From Bacillus badius NBRC 15713 (GTDB lineage: Bacteria; Bacillota; Bacilli; Bacillales; Domibacillaceae), in assembly GCF_001591605.1 (NCBI RefSeq), contig NZ_BCVF01000003.1, forward strand, positions 109,329 through 173,328: a stretch of DNA of 64,000 nt. Direction: 5' to 3'. Position numbers and translations under genes: made by a program. The notes beneath the pieces are model-generated. The model made no database searches. It was not told where the DNA came from and was given only the letters and a program-made list of their open reading frames with translations. Below are positions 1-10,188 of this stretch, one piece after another; the stretch's first letter is position 1, and each line of letters begins with the position of its first letter.

Positions 1-1373
1 GTTTCTTCAATATAATGATCGCTGAAATTAAAATTTTGCTCCGGGTCGAGCACTTCCAGCATAGCTGAAGATGGATCTCCCCTGAAATCACTGGACATTT
101 TGTCAATCTCGTCAAGCAAAAAGACGGGGTTCACCGTTTCTGCTTTTTTCATCCCTTGAATAATCCGTCCCGGCATTGCGCCGACATAGGTGCGCCGGTG
201 GCCGCGAATCTCTGATTCATCACGCACACCGCCGAGAGAAATCCGAACGAAATTCCTGCCAAGCGATTCAGCGATGGAACGTGCCAGCGATGTTTTCCCA
301 ACCCCTGGAGGTCCGGCAAGACATAAAATCGGACCTTTCAGTGATTCAGTCAGCTGCTGGACTGCTAAATATTCAAGCACACGCTCTTTTACTTTCTCTA
401 ATCCATAATGGTCGCGATTCAAGATCGCCTCTGCCTTTTTAATGTTCAAGTCATCTTTAGTCGCGTTCGTCCATGGAAGCGTGACAAGCCATTCAAGATA
501 ATTGCGGATGACTGCGCTTTCTGCGGCGCTGGAAGGAATTTTTTCAAAGCGATTTAATTCTTTCAATGCCGTCTTTTTCACTTGTTCAGGCATGCCCGCT
601 TCTTCAATTCGCTTGAGCAGCTCCTCAACCTCACCGGTCTTTCCTTCCTTTTCGCCCAGCTCCTGCTGAATGGCCTTCATTTGTTCGCGCAAAAAGTATT
701 CTTTCTGTGTGCGCTCCATCGATGTTTTTACACGCTGGCCGATTTTCTTTTCCAAATTTAATACTTGCTTTTCATTGTTTAATAAATCAATGATGCGGTT
801 CAGACGATCTTTAATATCAAAGGTTTCTAAAATCTCCTGCTTATCTTTCATTTTAATCGGCAGGTGAGAAGCAATGATATCAGCCAGCCTTCCCGGCTCA
901 TCAATATCTGCTACCGTGGAATAAGTTTCAGATGAAACCTTCTTGGACAGCTTGATATACTGTTCAAAATACTCTAAAAGCGTGCGCATCAGCGCTTCCG
1001 CTTCTAAATCTTTGGCCGTATCATCCTCCTGCACTTCCACTGTCGCTAAATAAAAGGTTTCCTTATCATCAAGCTGCTTCAGCACGGCCCGGTTCAGTCC
1101 CTCGACGAGCACGCGGATCGTTCCATTTGGCAGCTTCAGCATTTGCTTTACTTTCGTTAATGTTCCTGTTTCGAATAAATCCTCCTGCAAAGGATCGTCT
1201 ATATTTGAATCTTTTTGCGTTGATAAAAAAATTAAATGGTTGTCCAGCATTGCTTGCTCCAATGCCTCAATTGAACGGTCGCGTCCGACGTCCAAATGCA
1301 GCACCATGGTAGGATACACTAACAATCCCCGCAGTGGCAGGAGGGGCACAGTGTGAACAGTTTGATTACTCAT
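1..1373 (-). CDS. lonA: ATP-dependent protease LonA (N-terminal part, cut by window edge)
   Basis: The reading frame is open from position 1373 to the window edge, giving about the first 457 of the usual ~775 residues. The N-terminal substrate-binding Lon domain starts MSNQTVHTVPLLPLRG. Further in, the AAA+ Walker A motif GPPGVGKT lies near 290-325 and the Walker B motif FLLDEID near 100-130. The proteolytic domain with the Ser-Lys dyad lies beyond the window. LonA degrades damaged and regulatory proteins in the cytoplasm. The ATG at 1373 is preferred over the in-frame ATG at 1379 because GGAGG is 8 bases from the former and only 2 from the latter. It lies downstream of lonB, as in B. subtilis, with its own promoter between. 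Confidence 0.96.
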   Translation of the reverse strand, partial: MSNQTVHTVPLLPLRGLLVYPTMVLHLDVGRDRSIEALEQAMLDNHLIFLSTQKDSNIDDPLQEDLFETGTLTKVKQMLKLPNGTIRVLVEGLNRAVLKQLDDKETFYLATVEVQEDDTAKDLEAEALMRTLLEYFEQYIKLSKKVSSETYSTVADIDEPGRLADIIASHLPIKMKDKQEILETFDIKDRLNRIIDLLNNEKQVLNLEKKIGQRVKTSMERTQKEYFLREQMKAIQQELGEKEGKTGEVEELLKRIEEAGMPEQVKKTALKELNRFEKIPSSAAESAVIRNYLEWLVTLPWTNATKDDLNIKKAEAILNRDHYGLEKVKERVLEYLAVQQLTESLKGPILCLAGPPGVGKTSLARSIAESLGRNFVRISLGGVRDESEIRGHRRTYVGAMPGRIIQGMKKAETVNPVFLLDEIDKMSSDFRGDPSSAMLEVLDPEQNFNFSDHYIEE

Positions 1374-1463
1374 AAACATAACCTCCATCACTTCAAACAT
1401 TAGGCGAACTCTCCGCCTGTTCTCTCTTTTACGCTTTCTGCCGCAAAATAGGTGTTTTGTACA

Positions 1464-1492
1464 ATCTTATCTTATTTAAATAGGAGTGTCCA
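1464..1492 (-). promoter_or_regulatory. Candidate sigma-A promoter of lonA
   Basis: On the minus strand TGGACA and TAAGAT are separated by 17 bases, about 90 bases upstream of the lonA start and downstream of the lonB terminator. No CIRCE or CtsR-type repeat was noticed beside it. Confidence 0.55.
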
Positions 1493-1558
1493 TTTTTGAA
1501 CAGGCTATCGTTTCCCTGTCTTTGTACCTATTCCTCTTAGCGGCGGAAAACAAACAAC

Positions 1559-1603
1559 GGGGCTGCCTCAAAAGTGAAAAATCGCCACTCTTTAAGGCAG
1601 CCT
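1559..1603 (-). terminator. Rho-independent terminator after lonB
   Basis: Stem GGCTGCCT/AGGCAGCC (1561-1568 with 1595-1602) with a smaller inner AGTG/CACT pairing. On the minus strand it is followed by a T-rich stretch. It lies about 10 bases past the lonB stop. Confidence 0.8.
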
Positions 1604-1611
1604 TCCTTTGG

Positions 1612-3282
1612 CTATATGGATTTTTTTTCTTGCGGCACTATACTTCCGGGCTGAACGAGCCCTTTAAGCTCCGCCTGCTTATCAAAAAAGTGGTCAAAGG
1701 CTTCTTTCAAATGAGAAACCGGGATTAATTCTATTCCTTCTACTTTCTCTAAAAGGAGTGTCTTATTTTCTGCCGGAAAAAGAACTTTTTTGGCCCCTGC
1801 TTCCTTTGCTGCGAGAGCTTTCTGCAAAACGCCTCCTACCGGCTTTATGTGGCCATGCAAGCTGATCTCTCCTGTAATAGCCACGGTTCGGTCAGCCGGA
1901 TGACCATAGATGGCTGAATAAATGGCCAACGCGATCGCTGCCCCGGCAGAAGGCCCGTCTACTGGCATGCCGCCGGGAAAGTTAACAAAAATATCGAATT
2001 GCCCTACCGGCACACCCATGGACTTCAGCACTGTCACAGCATTTTCTACTGAACCTTTTGCCATGCTCTTGCGTTTCATTGATTTTGCCGGCTGATTAAA
2101 TGTTTCCTCTTCCACAATCCCTGTGACAGTGACCATTCCCTTCTCTTTTGCGGGAAGCACAGCGGCTTCGATCCCAAGAAGCGCTCCGCTGTTCGGTCCA
2201 GTAACAGCCAGCCCATTCACCAGTCCGACTCTCGATTTTTCAGGAATTTGCGGCTCCCATTTCGGAGCCAGCCGGCTTGATTGGATGACCCATTCTATTT
2301 CCTCATTTAATATTTCCTGGCGTTGCTCCATCATCGCTGTACCAGCGGCCATTTGCACAAGGTTCACAGCTTCGCGGCCGTTGCGGGTGTACTTGGCAAT
2401 CAAGGTCAGTGCTGTGTCGGACAAAGTCATTCCCGCCTTTTTAGCTGCTTTTCCGGCAATGTCTCTTAGATGATGATGATCTAATTCATTAAAATACACT
2501 TCTTGACAGCGGGAGCGGATAGCGGCCGGAATTTCCTCTGGCTGCCTCGTTGTAGCGCCAATCAGCCGGAAATCTGCCGGCAACCCTTTTTGGAAGATAT
2601 CATGAATGTGTTTCGGTATATCCTCGTTTTCTTCGCTATAATACACACTCTCAAGGATTACCTTGCGATCTTCCAGCACTTTCAGCAGCTTATTCATTTG
2701 GATAGAATGCAGTTCCCCAATTTCATCAATAAATAAAATCCCGCCATGGGCGTTGCTGACTGCCCCTTTTTTCGGCTGAGGGATGCCAGCTTGCCCCATC
2801 GCGCCAGCACCTTGGTAAATGGGATCATGCACCGAGCCAATAAGCGGGTCAGCAATTCCTCTTTCATCAAAGCGGGCCGTCGTGGCATCCAGTTCTACAA
2901 ATACAGCAGAGGAAGAAAAAGGAGAGCGCTTATTTTTCTTCGCCTCTTCAAGTACAAGACGGGCTGCTGCTGTTTTTCCTACTCCCGGCGGTCCATAGAT
3001 AATCACATGCTGCGGATGCGTGCCGCAAAGAGCGGCTCTTAAGGCCTTGATTCCTTCTTCTTGGCCTACAATGTCCGAAAAGCTTTGCGGACGGATTTTT
3101 TCGGCAAGCGGCTGCGTCAGCGAAATTTCCCTCATCTTCCGCATCGCTTCCATTTCTTTTTTCGATTCCTTATCAATCGTTATTCTGCTCGTATGCTGTT
3201 TCTTCAGCATCGTCAAAAAATAAAAACTGATAATCAAGCCAAATACCAGCTGTCCCGCGATTGCAATTGCTGTCCAATTCAT
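1612..3282 (-). CDS. lonB: ATP-dependent protease LonB
   Basis: A membrane-anchored Lon-like protease of 556 residues. One N-terminal hydrophobic segment (about residues 3-23) comes first. The AAA+ domain follows, with Walker A YGPPGVGKT and sensor region LFIDEIGEL, and then a C-terminal Lon peptidase domain with the catalytic Ser context DGPSAGAA and a Lys further on. It is very close in sequence to B. subtilis LonB, which is made mainly in the forespore under sigma-F. The frame is open to 3387, but the ATG at 3282 is chosen because GGGAGG precedes it by 7 bases and its product begins like B. subtilis LonB (MNWTAIA...). No convincing sigma-F promoter was found upstream. Identity is sure; developmental timing is inferred. 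Confidence 0.96.
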   Translation of the reverse strand: MNWTAIAIAGQLVFGLIISFYFLTMLKKQHTSRITIDKESKKEMEAMRKMREISLTQPLAEKIRPQSFSDIVGQEEGIKALRAALCGTHPQHVIIYGPPGVGKTAAARLVLEEAKKNKRSPFSSSAVFVELDATTARFDERGIADPLIGSVHDPIYQGAGAMGQAGIPQPKKGAVSNAHGGILFIDEIGELHSIQMNKLLKVLEDRKVILESVYYSEENEDIPKHIHDIFQKGLPADFRLIGATTRQPEEIPAAIRSRCQEVYFNELDHHHLRDIAGKAAKKAGMTLSDTALTLIAKYTRNGREAVNLVQMAAGTAMMEQRQEILNEEIEWVIQSSRLAPKWEPQIPEKSRVGLVNGLAVTGPNSGALLGIEAAVLPAKEKGMVTVTGIVEEETFNQPAKSMKRKSMAKGSVENAVTVLKSMGVPVGQFDIFVNFPGGMPVDGPSAGAAIALAIYSAIYGHPADRTVAITGEISLHGHIKPVGGVLQKALAAKEAGAKKVLFPAENKTLLLEKVEGIELIPVSHLKEAFDHFFDKQAELKGLVQPGSIVPQEKKSI

Positions 3283-3465
3283 ATCGTATCCTCCCATACC
3301 AGCAAAGTGAAACGTGTATCGACGGCTGAACTTTTCAAAAGACCAAAGTCGGCATTCTTTATGCAGCCAACAGCCTTTTTGGTTCACCGTCCGTTATCTT
3401 ATTTGCCAGTATCGCCTCATTTTGATACTCATAAACAGCCATTCGCTTGGAAGTTCTGGCGATGA

Positions 3466-3507
3466 CGGAAAAACAGGACAGCCGCATGATTTTAAGCTGT
3501 CCTGTTT
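3466..3507 (-). terminator. Terminator after clpX
   Basis: Perfect stem ACAGGACAGC/GCTGTCCTGT (3473-3482 with 3496-3505) with A/T runs on both sides, about 60 bases past the clpX stop. The minus-strand reading CCTGTTTTT makes it a good intrinsic terminator. Confidence 0.85.
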
Positions 3508-3568
3508 TGCATTTCTTATATTTTTCGTCTTTCGCAGGCATGAATGCTGACGCCGGCTGTCTGCTTGC

Positions 3569-4831
3569 TTACGCCGATGTTTTCGTCAGATCAATTTTTT
3601 GGCCGTTTTCTCCAAGCAGCTTTGGCGCCGCGTTGTTAAGAACGGTTTCTTTCGTTATCACACACGTTTTAATGTCTTCGCGCGAAGGAAGATCATACAT
3701 CACATCGAGCATAATACTTTCAATAATGGAGCGGAGTCCGCGTGCACCTGTTTTCCGTTCGATCGCTTTTTTCGCGATCTCGCGCAGAGCCTCTTCTTCA
3801 AACTCAAGATTGACTTCATCCAGTTCCATCATTTTTTGATATTGTTTAACGAGCGCGTTCTTTGGCTTCGTTAAAATTTGAATGAGCGCTTCTTCATCCA
3901 GTTGCTCAAGGCTGGCGATGACTGGCAAACGCCCGATAAATTCCGGAATGAGTCCAAATTTAAGCAGGTCTTCCGGCACTAGTTTGGATAATAACGAACC
4001 GGTTTCCACGTCTTCCTGCTTCGTCTCCATGCCAAAACCGATAACTTTTTGGCCAAGACGGCGCTTGATAATTTGTTCTACCCCATCAAACGCTCCGCCG
4101 CAAATGAAGAGAATGTTTGTCGTATCAATTTGAATAAATTCCTGATGAGGGTGCTTACGGCCGCCTTGCGGAGGAACACTTGCTACTGTTCCTTCTAGAA
4201 TTTTCAAGAGGGCCTGCTGTACGCCTTCACCAGATACATCGCGTGTAATAGATGGATTTTCTGATTTGCGCGCTACCTTATCAATTTCATCAATGTAAAT
4301 AATGCCTTTTTCGGCTTTTTCTACATCGTAATCAGCAGCTTGAATCAATTTAAGAAGAATGTTTTCTACGTCTTCTCCCACGTACCCCGCTTCTGTTAAA
4401 GAAGTAGCATCGGCAATAGCAAATGGCACATCGAGAATACGGGCAAGCGTCTGGGCAAGAAGCGTTTTCCCGCTTCCTGTCGGGCCAATTAAACAAATGT
4501 TACTCTTCGCTAATTCCACATCATCCACTTTGCTGTTGGAATTGATGCGCTTGTAATGGTTATAAACCGCAACAGCAAGCGACTTTTTAGCGCGCTCCTG
4601 GCCAATTACATAATCATCTAGAATATCGCGGATCTCCATTGGCTTCGGTACGTCTTTAAATTCTACCTCTTCCTCTGTGCCAAGCTCTTCCTCAACTATT
4701 TCTGTGCAAAGTTCGATGCACTCATCACATATATATACACCGGGCCCCGCTACAAGTTTGCGTACTTGATCCTGTGTTTTCCCACAGAAGGAACATTTAA
4801 GCTGCCCTTTTTCATCGTTAAACTTGAACAA
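3569..4831 (-). CDS. clpX: ClpX, ATPase subunit of the ClpXP protease
   Basis: A 420-residue unfoldase that feeds substrates to ClpP. The N-terminal zinc-binding domain shows CSFCGK and CDECIEL (two Cys pairs near residues 13-38). The AAA+ module follows, with Walker A GPTGSGKT, Walker [10 protein letters not shown], the pore loop GYVGED and the ClpP-binding loop IGFG. Length is normal for the family. The start codon is TTG, supported by AAGGGGTG 7 bases upstream and by matching the conserved MFKFN beginning. It lies between tig and lonB as in B. subtilis, with about 400 bases of non-coding DNA on the tig side that includes a structured repeat. Confidence 0.98.
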   Translation of the reverse strand: MFKFNDEKGQLKCSFCGKTQDQVRKLVAGPGVYICDECIELCTEIVEEELGTEEEVEFKDVPKPMEIRDILDDYVIGQERAKKSLAVAVYNHYKRINSNSKVDDVELAKSNICLIGPTGSGKTLLAQTLARILDVPFAIADATSLTEAGYVGEDVENILLKLIQAADYDVEKAEKGIIYIDEIDKVARKSENPSITRDVSGEGVQQALLKILEGTVASVPPQGGRKHPHQEFIQIDTTNILFICGGAFDGVEQIIKRRLGQKVIGFGMETKQEDVETGSLLSKLVPEDLLKFGLIPEFIGRLPVIASLEQLDEEALIQILTKPKNALVKQYQKMMELDEVNLEFEEEALREIAKKAIERKTGARGLRSIIESIMLDVMYDLPSREDIKTCVITKETVLNNAAPKLLGENGQKIDLTKTSA

Positions 4832-4859
4832 TGACTTTCACCCCTTATGAATATTTAAT

Positions 4860-4971
4860 CGCTTGTCCAGCTGCCAGCGCTGGCGGTCCTTAGCTAAACA
4901 CCCTTCCCCTTTCGAGCTTAAAAGCGGCTCGCTCTGATGAAGAATAGTTGCCGATTGCCGCTGGACGAGCG
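4860..4971. repeat. Structured intergenic repeat with inverted ends
   Basis: A ~112-base segment between clpX and tig is bounded by CGCTTGTCCAGC (4860-4871) and GCTGGACGAGCG (4960-4971), imperfect inverted copies of each other (one mismatch). Inside are further short palindromes (CCAGCGCTGG at 4874-4883). No open reading frame of note is present. It resembles the dispersed palindromic intergenic elements of Bacillaceae genomes. No second copy was noticed in this window. Confidence 0.5.
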
Positions 4972-5193
4972 CCGTTGGCTTTTCGTAAAAAAAGTATGTA
5001 TTGCATTTTACCACATTTTGCTCGGTTCAAAAAACAAAAGGTCTTTTGTATATATAATGTGCTGCCAGCCTGACTATTACTAAAACATTTTTATATGTCC
5101 TCTTCGTCAAGGAGCAAATATTTAGGCTATGAGCAGCCTATGCCTCATTTCTATACAGCCTTTGGATATGTATGATGAATAAACAAGTAGGTA

Positions 5194-5224
5194 GAAAACA
5201 AGGCACGAGCAGTTCGCGCCTTGT
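5194..5224 (-). terminator. Terminator after tig
   Basis: Stem ACAAGGC/GCCTTGT (5198-5204 with 5218-5224), followed on the minus strand by TTTTC, 16 bases past the tig stop. Confidence 0.75.
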
Positions 5225-5239
5225 CTATCTTATCTACTA

Positions 5240-6529
5240 TTATGCACTAGTTTTGCTGTTTTCCACAAGAAATTCAACCGCTTTGCGGATTTTCAGGTCA
5301 GCTTGCATGCCGTCTAAGTTGCTGCCTAATGCTTTTTTAATGTCTTCTACTGACAGGTTAAATTGCTCTGCCATTTTGTTTAATTCTTGTTCTGTATCTT
5401 CTTCAGTTGCTTCTAAGCCTTCTGCTTCTGCAATTGCTTCAAGCGTTAAGCTTGTGCGTACGCGAGTTTCCGCATTTTCTTTCATTTGTCCGCGAAGATC
5501 TGCTTCGCTTTGGCCAGAGAATTGATAATATAGATCCAGGTTCATTCCCTGCATAGAAAGGTTTTGCGTAAATTCTTGAAGCATGCGGTCAATTTCATTC
5601 TCAACCATAACTTCTGGTACATCGATCTCCGCATTAGCTGCTGCTTTTTCTACAAGCGTGTCACGAAGTGTTTGTTCTGCAGCTGTTTTCTTTTGCTCTT
5701 CTAGACGAGTGCGGATTTGCGCTTTTAATTCATCAAGTGTTTCCGCTTCTTCATCTGTTTCTTTCGCAAAATCATCATTCAGTTCAGGAAGCTCCTGAGC
5801 TTTGATTTCATGAAGCTTCACTTTGAATACAGCTGGTTTGCCTGCAAGTTCTTCTACATGATACTCTTCAGGGAAAGAAACTTCTACGTCTTTCTCTTCG
5901 CCAGTTGCCATGCCGATCAATTGCTCTTCAAATCCAGGGATGAAGGTGCCAGAGCCGATAACTAAAGAATAGTTTTCAGCTGTACCGCCTTCGAACACCT
6001 CTCCATTAACGGAGCCTTCAAAGTCAAGAACCACTGTGTCGCCGTCTTCTACTTTGCCGTCTTCCTTCACAACAAGCTCAGCATGACGCTTTTGCAGTGA
6101 AGTAAGCTCTTCTTGTACATCTTCATCTGTTACTTCTGTGCTTAATTTTTCCGCTTCAAGCCCTTTATACTCGCCAAGCTTTACTTCCGGCTTAACTGTT
6201 ACAGTCGCTTTAAAAATAAGCTCTTTTCCTTTTTCCATTTGCTCAATATCGATTTCAGGACGGTCTACAGGATCAATTCCTGTTTCCTCAACCGCTTTTC
6301 CATATGCTTCTGGAAGAATAACATCCAGTGCGTCTTGATAAAGAGACTCTACACCGAAGCGCTTTTCAAATAAAGCACGCGGCATTTTTCCTTTGCGGAA
6401 ACCAGGTACGTTAATGTTTTTTACTACTTTTTTAAATGCAGCATCTAAGCCATTGCTGACTGTTTCTGCATCTACTTCTACTGTTAGAACTCCTTGGTTC
6501 CCTTCTTGTTTTTCCCATTTAGCAGACAT
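5240..6529 (-). CDS. tig: Trigger factor (ribosome-associated chaperone and prolyl isomerase)
   Basis: A 429-residue protein with the three expected parts. The N-terminal ribosome-binding domain carries the signature GFRKGKMPR (about residues 43-51). An FKBP-type peptidyl-prolyl isomerase domain lies around residues 160-245, and a long helical C-terminal substrate-binding domain follows. It binds near the ribosomal exit tunnel and shields nascent chains. The start is ATG with GGAGGG 6 bases upstream. It is monocistronic here, with its own strong promoter and terminator, and sits beside clpX as in most bacteria. Confidence 0.98.
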   Translation of the reverse strand: MSAKWEKQEGNQGVLTVEVDAETVSNGLDAAFKKVVKNINVPGFRKGKMPRALFEKRFGVESLYQDALDVILPEAYGKAVEETGIDPVDRPEIDIEQMEKGKELIFKATVTVKPEVKLGEYKGLEAEKLSTEVTDEDVQEELTSLQKRHAELVVKEDGKVEDGDTVVLDFEGSVNGEVFEGGTAENYSLVIGSGTFIPGFEEQLIGMATGEEKDVEVSFPEEYHVEELAGKPAVFKVKLHEIKAQELPELNDDFAKETDEEAETLDELKAQIRTRLEEQKKTAAEQTLRDTLVEKAAANAEIDVPEVMVENEIDRMLQEFTQNLSMQGMNLDLYYQFSGQSEADLRGQMKENAETRVRTSLTLEAIAEAEGLEATEEDTEQELNKMAEQFNLSVEDIKKALGSNLDGMQADLKIRKAVEFLVENSKTSA

Positions 6530-6636
6530 AAAGTTCCCTCCAAAAATCTATAAATTGATCATCATGAACAGTATAAGTTGTTCGGCCGCCCTATGTATAT
6601 TTTTCTTACACAAAAAGGACACATTATGACCTTTAC

Positions 6637-6664
6637 ATTATAACATACGTTTTTTCTCTTTCAA
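6637..6664 (-). promoter_or_regulatory. Sigma-A promoter of tig
   Basis: Minus-strand TTGAAA and TATAAT with a 16-base spacer, about 110 bases upstream of the tig start. Confidence 0.75.
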
Positions 6665-6672
6665 CCAAAAGC

Positions 6673-7650
6673 CTACATGATCGGCGAAGAAATTTCATCT
6701 AATTCCTTCATAAAATGAAGGCTCTTTTCAACATTCTTATCGAGCTCTTCTTCTGCTTGAAGGGCAGCTCCTTCATAATATAACCGCAGCTGGAGACGAA
6801 CGGCTTGCGCCCATCCTGCGGCCGAAATTTGCTCAGGTTCAAAAGGATACAGAAGGAAAAAATGGCGCTTGACCATTTCTTTTGCCTGTTCAAGCTGGAC
6901 AGGATCCTTATCGGCCAGGTCTTCTTCCAAAAAGTGAATCACTGTCCGAAAATAGTTTTGTTCAAACGCATCTGCTAACTGGACAGGAATGACCGTCCTG
7001 CTGAAAGAAAACTTTTTTACTGTTACCTCTTTATCGATCCCGTGCTCCTTTAAGACATTTAAGGCAAGCGTTTGCAAAAAAGGATGAGCCGTTTCTTGTG
7101 CAAGCATTGCCGTCAGTTCATCATAATAGGGACGGATATTCACTTGGGCAAGTTCCATTAATTTTAATGTTTGCTCACGCAAAGTTTCTTTGCCGGTAAA
7201 CAGCTGTTTCCCCTGCGGCTCCGGGGACTCTATCATCTTCTGGCTCAGTTCTAACAGCCGCCCGAAATAGTCGCGCTTTTCTTCCGGCAGCTGCTTCTCC
7301 TCCATCAGGGCCGATAACGTAGAGAAGATTGCTTCATACTCTTTTTGCTGCATTAAAATAAGCACGTAAATATCAAGGACGTCATAGTACTCTCCAAGGC
7401 CCTTATGCAGCATATCGCTGCACAATGCCAACGCCCTTTCATACTGGCCGCTTTCATACAAAGCCAGCAAAAGAGCCGTCTTTACATCTTCCTCCTCGGC
7501 AAGGGGATACTCCAGCGCCTCCGATAAGAAAGAAGCCGCCATATCGTACTCCTTCTTTTCAAGCGCCGCTCTGCCTTTTTGAATAAGCGCTTGGCCAGTT
7601 CCCGGAAAAATAAATACATTTCCTTTTCTATCCCACTTTTTCTTCTTCAT
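6673..7650 (-). CDS. ysoA: TPR-repeat protein, YsoA-like
   Basis: A 325-residue soluble protein in the position held by ysoA in B. subtilis, upstream of tig. Around residues 20-125 it shows helical repeats of TPR type (ALIQKGRAALEKKEYDMA, then ALYESGQYERALALC). The C-terminal half is helical with no recognised domain. TPR proteins act as protein-interaction scaffolds, and no partner can be named. The start ATG has AGGTGA 6 bases upstream. The symbol rests on synteny and general resemblance rather than on a measured similarity. Confidence 0.75.
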   Translation of the reverse strand: MKKKKWDRKGNVFIFPGTGQALIQKGRAALEKKEYDMAASFLSEALEYPLAEEEDVKTALLLALYESGQYERALALCSDMLHKGLGEYYDVLDIYVLILMQQKEYEAIFSTLSALMEEKQLPEEKRDYFGRLLELSQKMIESPEPQGKQLFTGKETLREQTLKLMELAQVNIRPYYDELTAMLAQETAHPFLQTLALNVLKEHGIDKEVTVKKFSFSRTVIPVQLADAFEQNYFRTVIHFLEEDLADKDPVQLEQAKEMVKRHFFLLYPFEPEQISAAGWAQAVRLQLRLYYEGAALQAEEELDKNVEKSLHFMKELDEISSPIM

Positions 7651-7822
7651 AATAAGTCACCTGATTGTCTCTGTTCGGATGAAAACAACGGCTGTTTTCA
7701 TTCCTTTTTCTGTATTTCTGTAAGTGTAGCATGTCTGTTTCAAAAAAAAAAGCAAAGAAAAAGCGAGAGGCAGATTCTTTCCCCGCGATTAAAAAGAAGA
7801 GGGAAATATGTCGATGGATATC

Positions 7823-7857
7823 ACAAAAAAACCTTCCAGACGATTGTCTGAAAGGTT
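7823..7857 (-). terminator. Terminator after tRNA-Arg
   Basis: Near-perfect stem AACCTTCCAGAC/GTCTGAAAGGTT (7830-7841 with 7846-7857), followed on the minus strand by seven T residues. It lies 14 bases past the CCA end of the tRNA. Confidence 0.85.
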
Positions 7858-7871
7858 AGTTGAATTATGTA

Positions 7872-7948
<77 letters not shown>

Positions 7949-8090
7949 ATATTGCTCATCTGCTCGTAAAGAGCAGTTATGTAAGACATTTACTATATTA
8001 ACAACCTGCTTAAAGATTGTCAATGTGTTTTTGAGATTTTTTTCTTTTACTGTATAAAAAGAACGGCTCTTTTTACTTTATCAGAAGAGC

Positions 8091-8126
8091 AGCCTGAAAA
8101 ACAACTAGCCAGCGTTTTTCAGGCTA
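8091..8126 (-). terminator. Possible terminator after ysnB
   Basis: Stem AGCCTGAAAAA/TTTTTCAGGCT flanks a 12-13 base loop just past the ysnB stop. The stem is good, but no clear T run follows it on the minus strand, so termination strength is uncertain. Confidence 0.5.
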
Positions 8127-8133
8127 TCCTCCT

Positions 8134-8655
8134 TTAGGACACCGAATCGAATGAAAACGTACAGCTTAACTCCGTTAATTCACGGTGCTTGTCATCGAAA
8201 AAACGAATCGCAGCTTGCTGCTTATTTGCTTCTACGATTGCATATGTTTTGTCCCGCCGTCCAATTGGCATCGCGATGCTTCCTGGATTTAAGAAAATGG
8301 TTTCACCTATTTTTTCTGCGCCGACCATATGGGTATGGCCAAAAAAGACGAAATCAGCCTCATACTCCTGTGCTTTATACGTCAACTTCATCAGCGACGT
8401 CTTTACATTGTAGCGATGTCCGTGAGTAATAAATATCCTTCTGCCGCCGACACCTTCCACGACATCGTAAGGAAACTCTTCTTCTACATCACAGTTCCCT
8501 CTCACAATGAAATACTCTTGGATTGCCGGATCATCGGCCCTCAATTCCGAGTCTCCGCAGTGAATCAACGCATCCATATCTCCCTCATAGCGCTCCCGCA
8601 ATTCAGTCAAAATATCGCCCCAGCCGTGATTATCGCTCACTACCAACACCTTCAT
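8134..8655 (-). CDS. ysnB: Metallophosphoesterase of the YfcE/MJ0936 type (YsnB)
   Basis: A 173-residue calcineurin-like phosphoesterase. The metal-binding blocks are all present: SDNHG near the start, HCGDSE near residue 33, VRGNCD near 52, THGH near 77 and FGHTH near 105. Members of this family are manganese-dependent phosphodiesterases of unclear substrate. The ATG overlaps the stop of rdgB (ATGA), and the order rph-rdgB-ysnB is the same as in B. subtilis, so the three genes are co-transcribed. Confidence 0.9.
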   Translation of the reverse strand: MKVLVVSDNHGWGDILTELRERYEGDMDALIHCGDSELRADDPAIQEYFIVRGNCDVEEEFPYDVVEGVGGRRIFITHGHRYNVKTSLMKLTYKAQEYEADFVFFGHTHMVGAEKIGETIFLNPGSIAMPIGRRDKTYAIVEANKQQAAIRFFDDKHRELTELSCTFSFDSVS

Positions 8656-9260
8656 CCTGCCTCACCGCCAATCAATTCCGATAACATGCTGCCCAACTTT
8701 CTCATCGCCTGCCCCCGGTGACTGATGCTGTGCTTCTCTTCCGGTTTCAGCTCGGCCATTGTTTTGTTGAACTCTTCTGCAAAGAAGATCGGATCATAGC
8801 CAAAGCCGTTTGTTCCTTGCTTCGCTAACGTAATTTTGCCCTCGCATACGCCCGTAACTGTGGCTGTTTTCTCACCGGGGCGGGCAACAGCCAGTACACA
8901 ATGAAAGCGGGCGGTCCGCTTGTCTGCCGGCACTCCCTTAAGCTCAGCAAGCACTTTTTCAATATTGGCTTCATCACTTTTTTCAGCACCTGCATACCGA
9001 GCTGAGTAGACGCCTGGCCGGCCGTCAAGCGCATCAATGCTTAACCCTGAATCGTCAGCAATGACAAGCTTTCCGGTCTTCTCCGCTATCGTTTCTGCTT
9101 TTAATATCGCATTTTCTTCAAATGTCTTGCCTGTTTCCTCTACATCCGGCAACAGCGGATAATCAAGGAGCGTCTTCACTTCGATTCCGTAATCAGCAAA
9201 CAAGCTCGAAAACTCTTTGGCTTTCCCTTTGTTTTTTGTTGCGATAATAACCGTTTTCAT
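8652..9260 (-). CDS. rdgB: XTP/dITP diphosphatase (RdgB/HAM1 family)
   Basis: A 202-residue house-cleaning enzyme that hydrolyses non-canonical purine triphosphates (XTP, dITP, ITP) to the monophosphate, keeping them out of DNA and RNA. The N-terminus [13 protein letters not shown] gives the family substrate loop. FEENAILKA and ADDSGL are the metal and base-binding motifs, and [11 protein letters not shown] and SHRGQA close the active site. It overlaps rph upstream and ysnB downstream by four bases each, which indicates translational coupling. Known as ysnA in B. subtilis. Confidence 0.95.
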   Translation of the reverse strand: MKTVIIATKNKGKAKEFSSLFADYGIEVKTLLDYPLLPDVEETGKTFEENAILKAETIAEKTGKLVIADDSGLSIDALDGRPGVYSARYAGAEKSDEANIEKVLAELKGVPADKRTARFHCVLAVARPGEKTATVTGVCEGKITLAKQGTNGFGYDPIFFAEEFNKTMAELKPEEKHSISHRGQAMRKLGSMLSELIGGEAG

Positions 9261-10018
9261 TCCGCCTCTCCTTCTGGCTTTCTGCCGATTCTTCCAGCGA
9301 TTTCGCCAAGAGCTGTCGCTTGAACAGCGAACAAGCTGGTGATTCCAGTTTGTGCGAGCTCAAGAAGCTGCTGCAGCTCAGCAATGGAAAAGGTAGCTTC
9401 CTCTCCTGTTCCTTGCAGTTCTACAAATTCATTGCTGCCAGTCATAACAACATTCATATCGACTTCAGCCTGGCTATCCTCCATGTAATTTAAGTCTAAC
9501 ACAGGCCCATGCTCCGGGACGATTCCCACGCTTGTCGCTGCCAGAAAGTCAGTAACCGGGAAGGTTGCCCATTCTTTTTCTTCATACAGCTTATTCAGTG
9601 CAATGGCAAGAGCAACAAACGCTCCGCTGATTGAAGCTGTGCGCGTGCCGCCATCTGCCTGGATAACATCGCAATCCACCCAGACTGTCCGCTCACCGAT
9701 CACTTCCAAGTCCACAACAGCTCTTAAGGCACGGCCGATTAAGCGTTGAATCTCCATCGTTCTCCCGGATACTTTTCCTTTGGAGGACTCGCGAATATTT
9801 CTTTGACCTGTTGCTCTTGGCAGCATGGAATATTCGGCTGAAATCCATCCTTTTCCGCTCCCTCTCATAAACGGAGGCACTCGATCCTCAATGCTGGCTG
9901 TACAAATCACTTTTGTATCGCCAACTTGAATCAGCACCGAACCTTCCGGATGTTTCAAATAATCGGTTTCAATATGTACACTTCTAAGCTCATCGGCTTG
10001 TCTTCCATCAAATCTCAT
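9257..10018 (-). CDS. rph: Ribonuclease PH
   Basis: A 253-residue phosphorolytic 3'-5' exoribonuclease that trims tRNA 3' ends. The RNase PH fold is visible from the first residues ([12 protein letters not shown]) through [16 protein letters not shown]. The phosphate and RNA-binding regions SMLPRAT and [15 protein letters not shown] follow, then the catalytic [15 protein letters not shown]. Length is normal. It is the first gene of the rph-rdgB-ysnB operon, separated from gerM by a terminator. The ATG has a GGAGGG site 6-7 bases upstream. Confidence 0.96.
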   Translation of the reverse strand: MRFDGRQADELRSVHIETDYLKHPEGSVLIQVGDTKVICTASIEDRVPPFMRGSGKGWISAEYSMLPRATGQRNIRESSKGKVSGRTMEIQRLIGRALRAVVDLEVIGERTVWVDCDVIQADGGTRTASISGAFVALAIALNKLYEEKEWATFPVTDFLAATSVGIVPEHGPVLDLNYMEDSQAEVDMNVVMTGSNEFVELQGTGEEATFSIAELQQLLELAQTGITSLFAVQATALGEIAGRIGRKPEGEAE

Positions 10019-10083
10019 GATAATTCCCTCCGTGGTTTCATTTGCTTAGCATCTTCTTATAGTAGCATTTTTTCTTTCAGACA

Positions 10084-10139
10084 TAAAAAAGAAATCATTC
10101 ATCTAAGCCTCCTGCCAGCAGACGGTTAGATAGATGATT
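10084..10139 (-). terminator. Terminator after gerM
   Basis: Long stem built from AATCATTCATCTAA and TTAGATAGATGATT (10093-10106 with 10126-10139, mostly paired), followed on the minus strand by CTTTTTTATG. It separates gerM from rph. Confidence 0.85.
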
Positions 10140-10188
10140 ATAAGGGAATTTACTTACATATACGCTCTGTCGAATATAACGGGGTTGT

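Noticed and set aside
3283..3387. Longer LonB start at 3387
   Set aside because: No ribosome binding site there; the ATG at 3282 gives the known LonB N-terminus.
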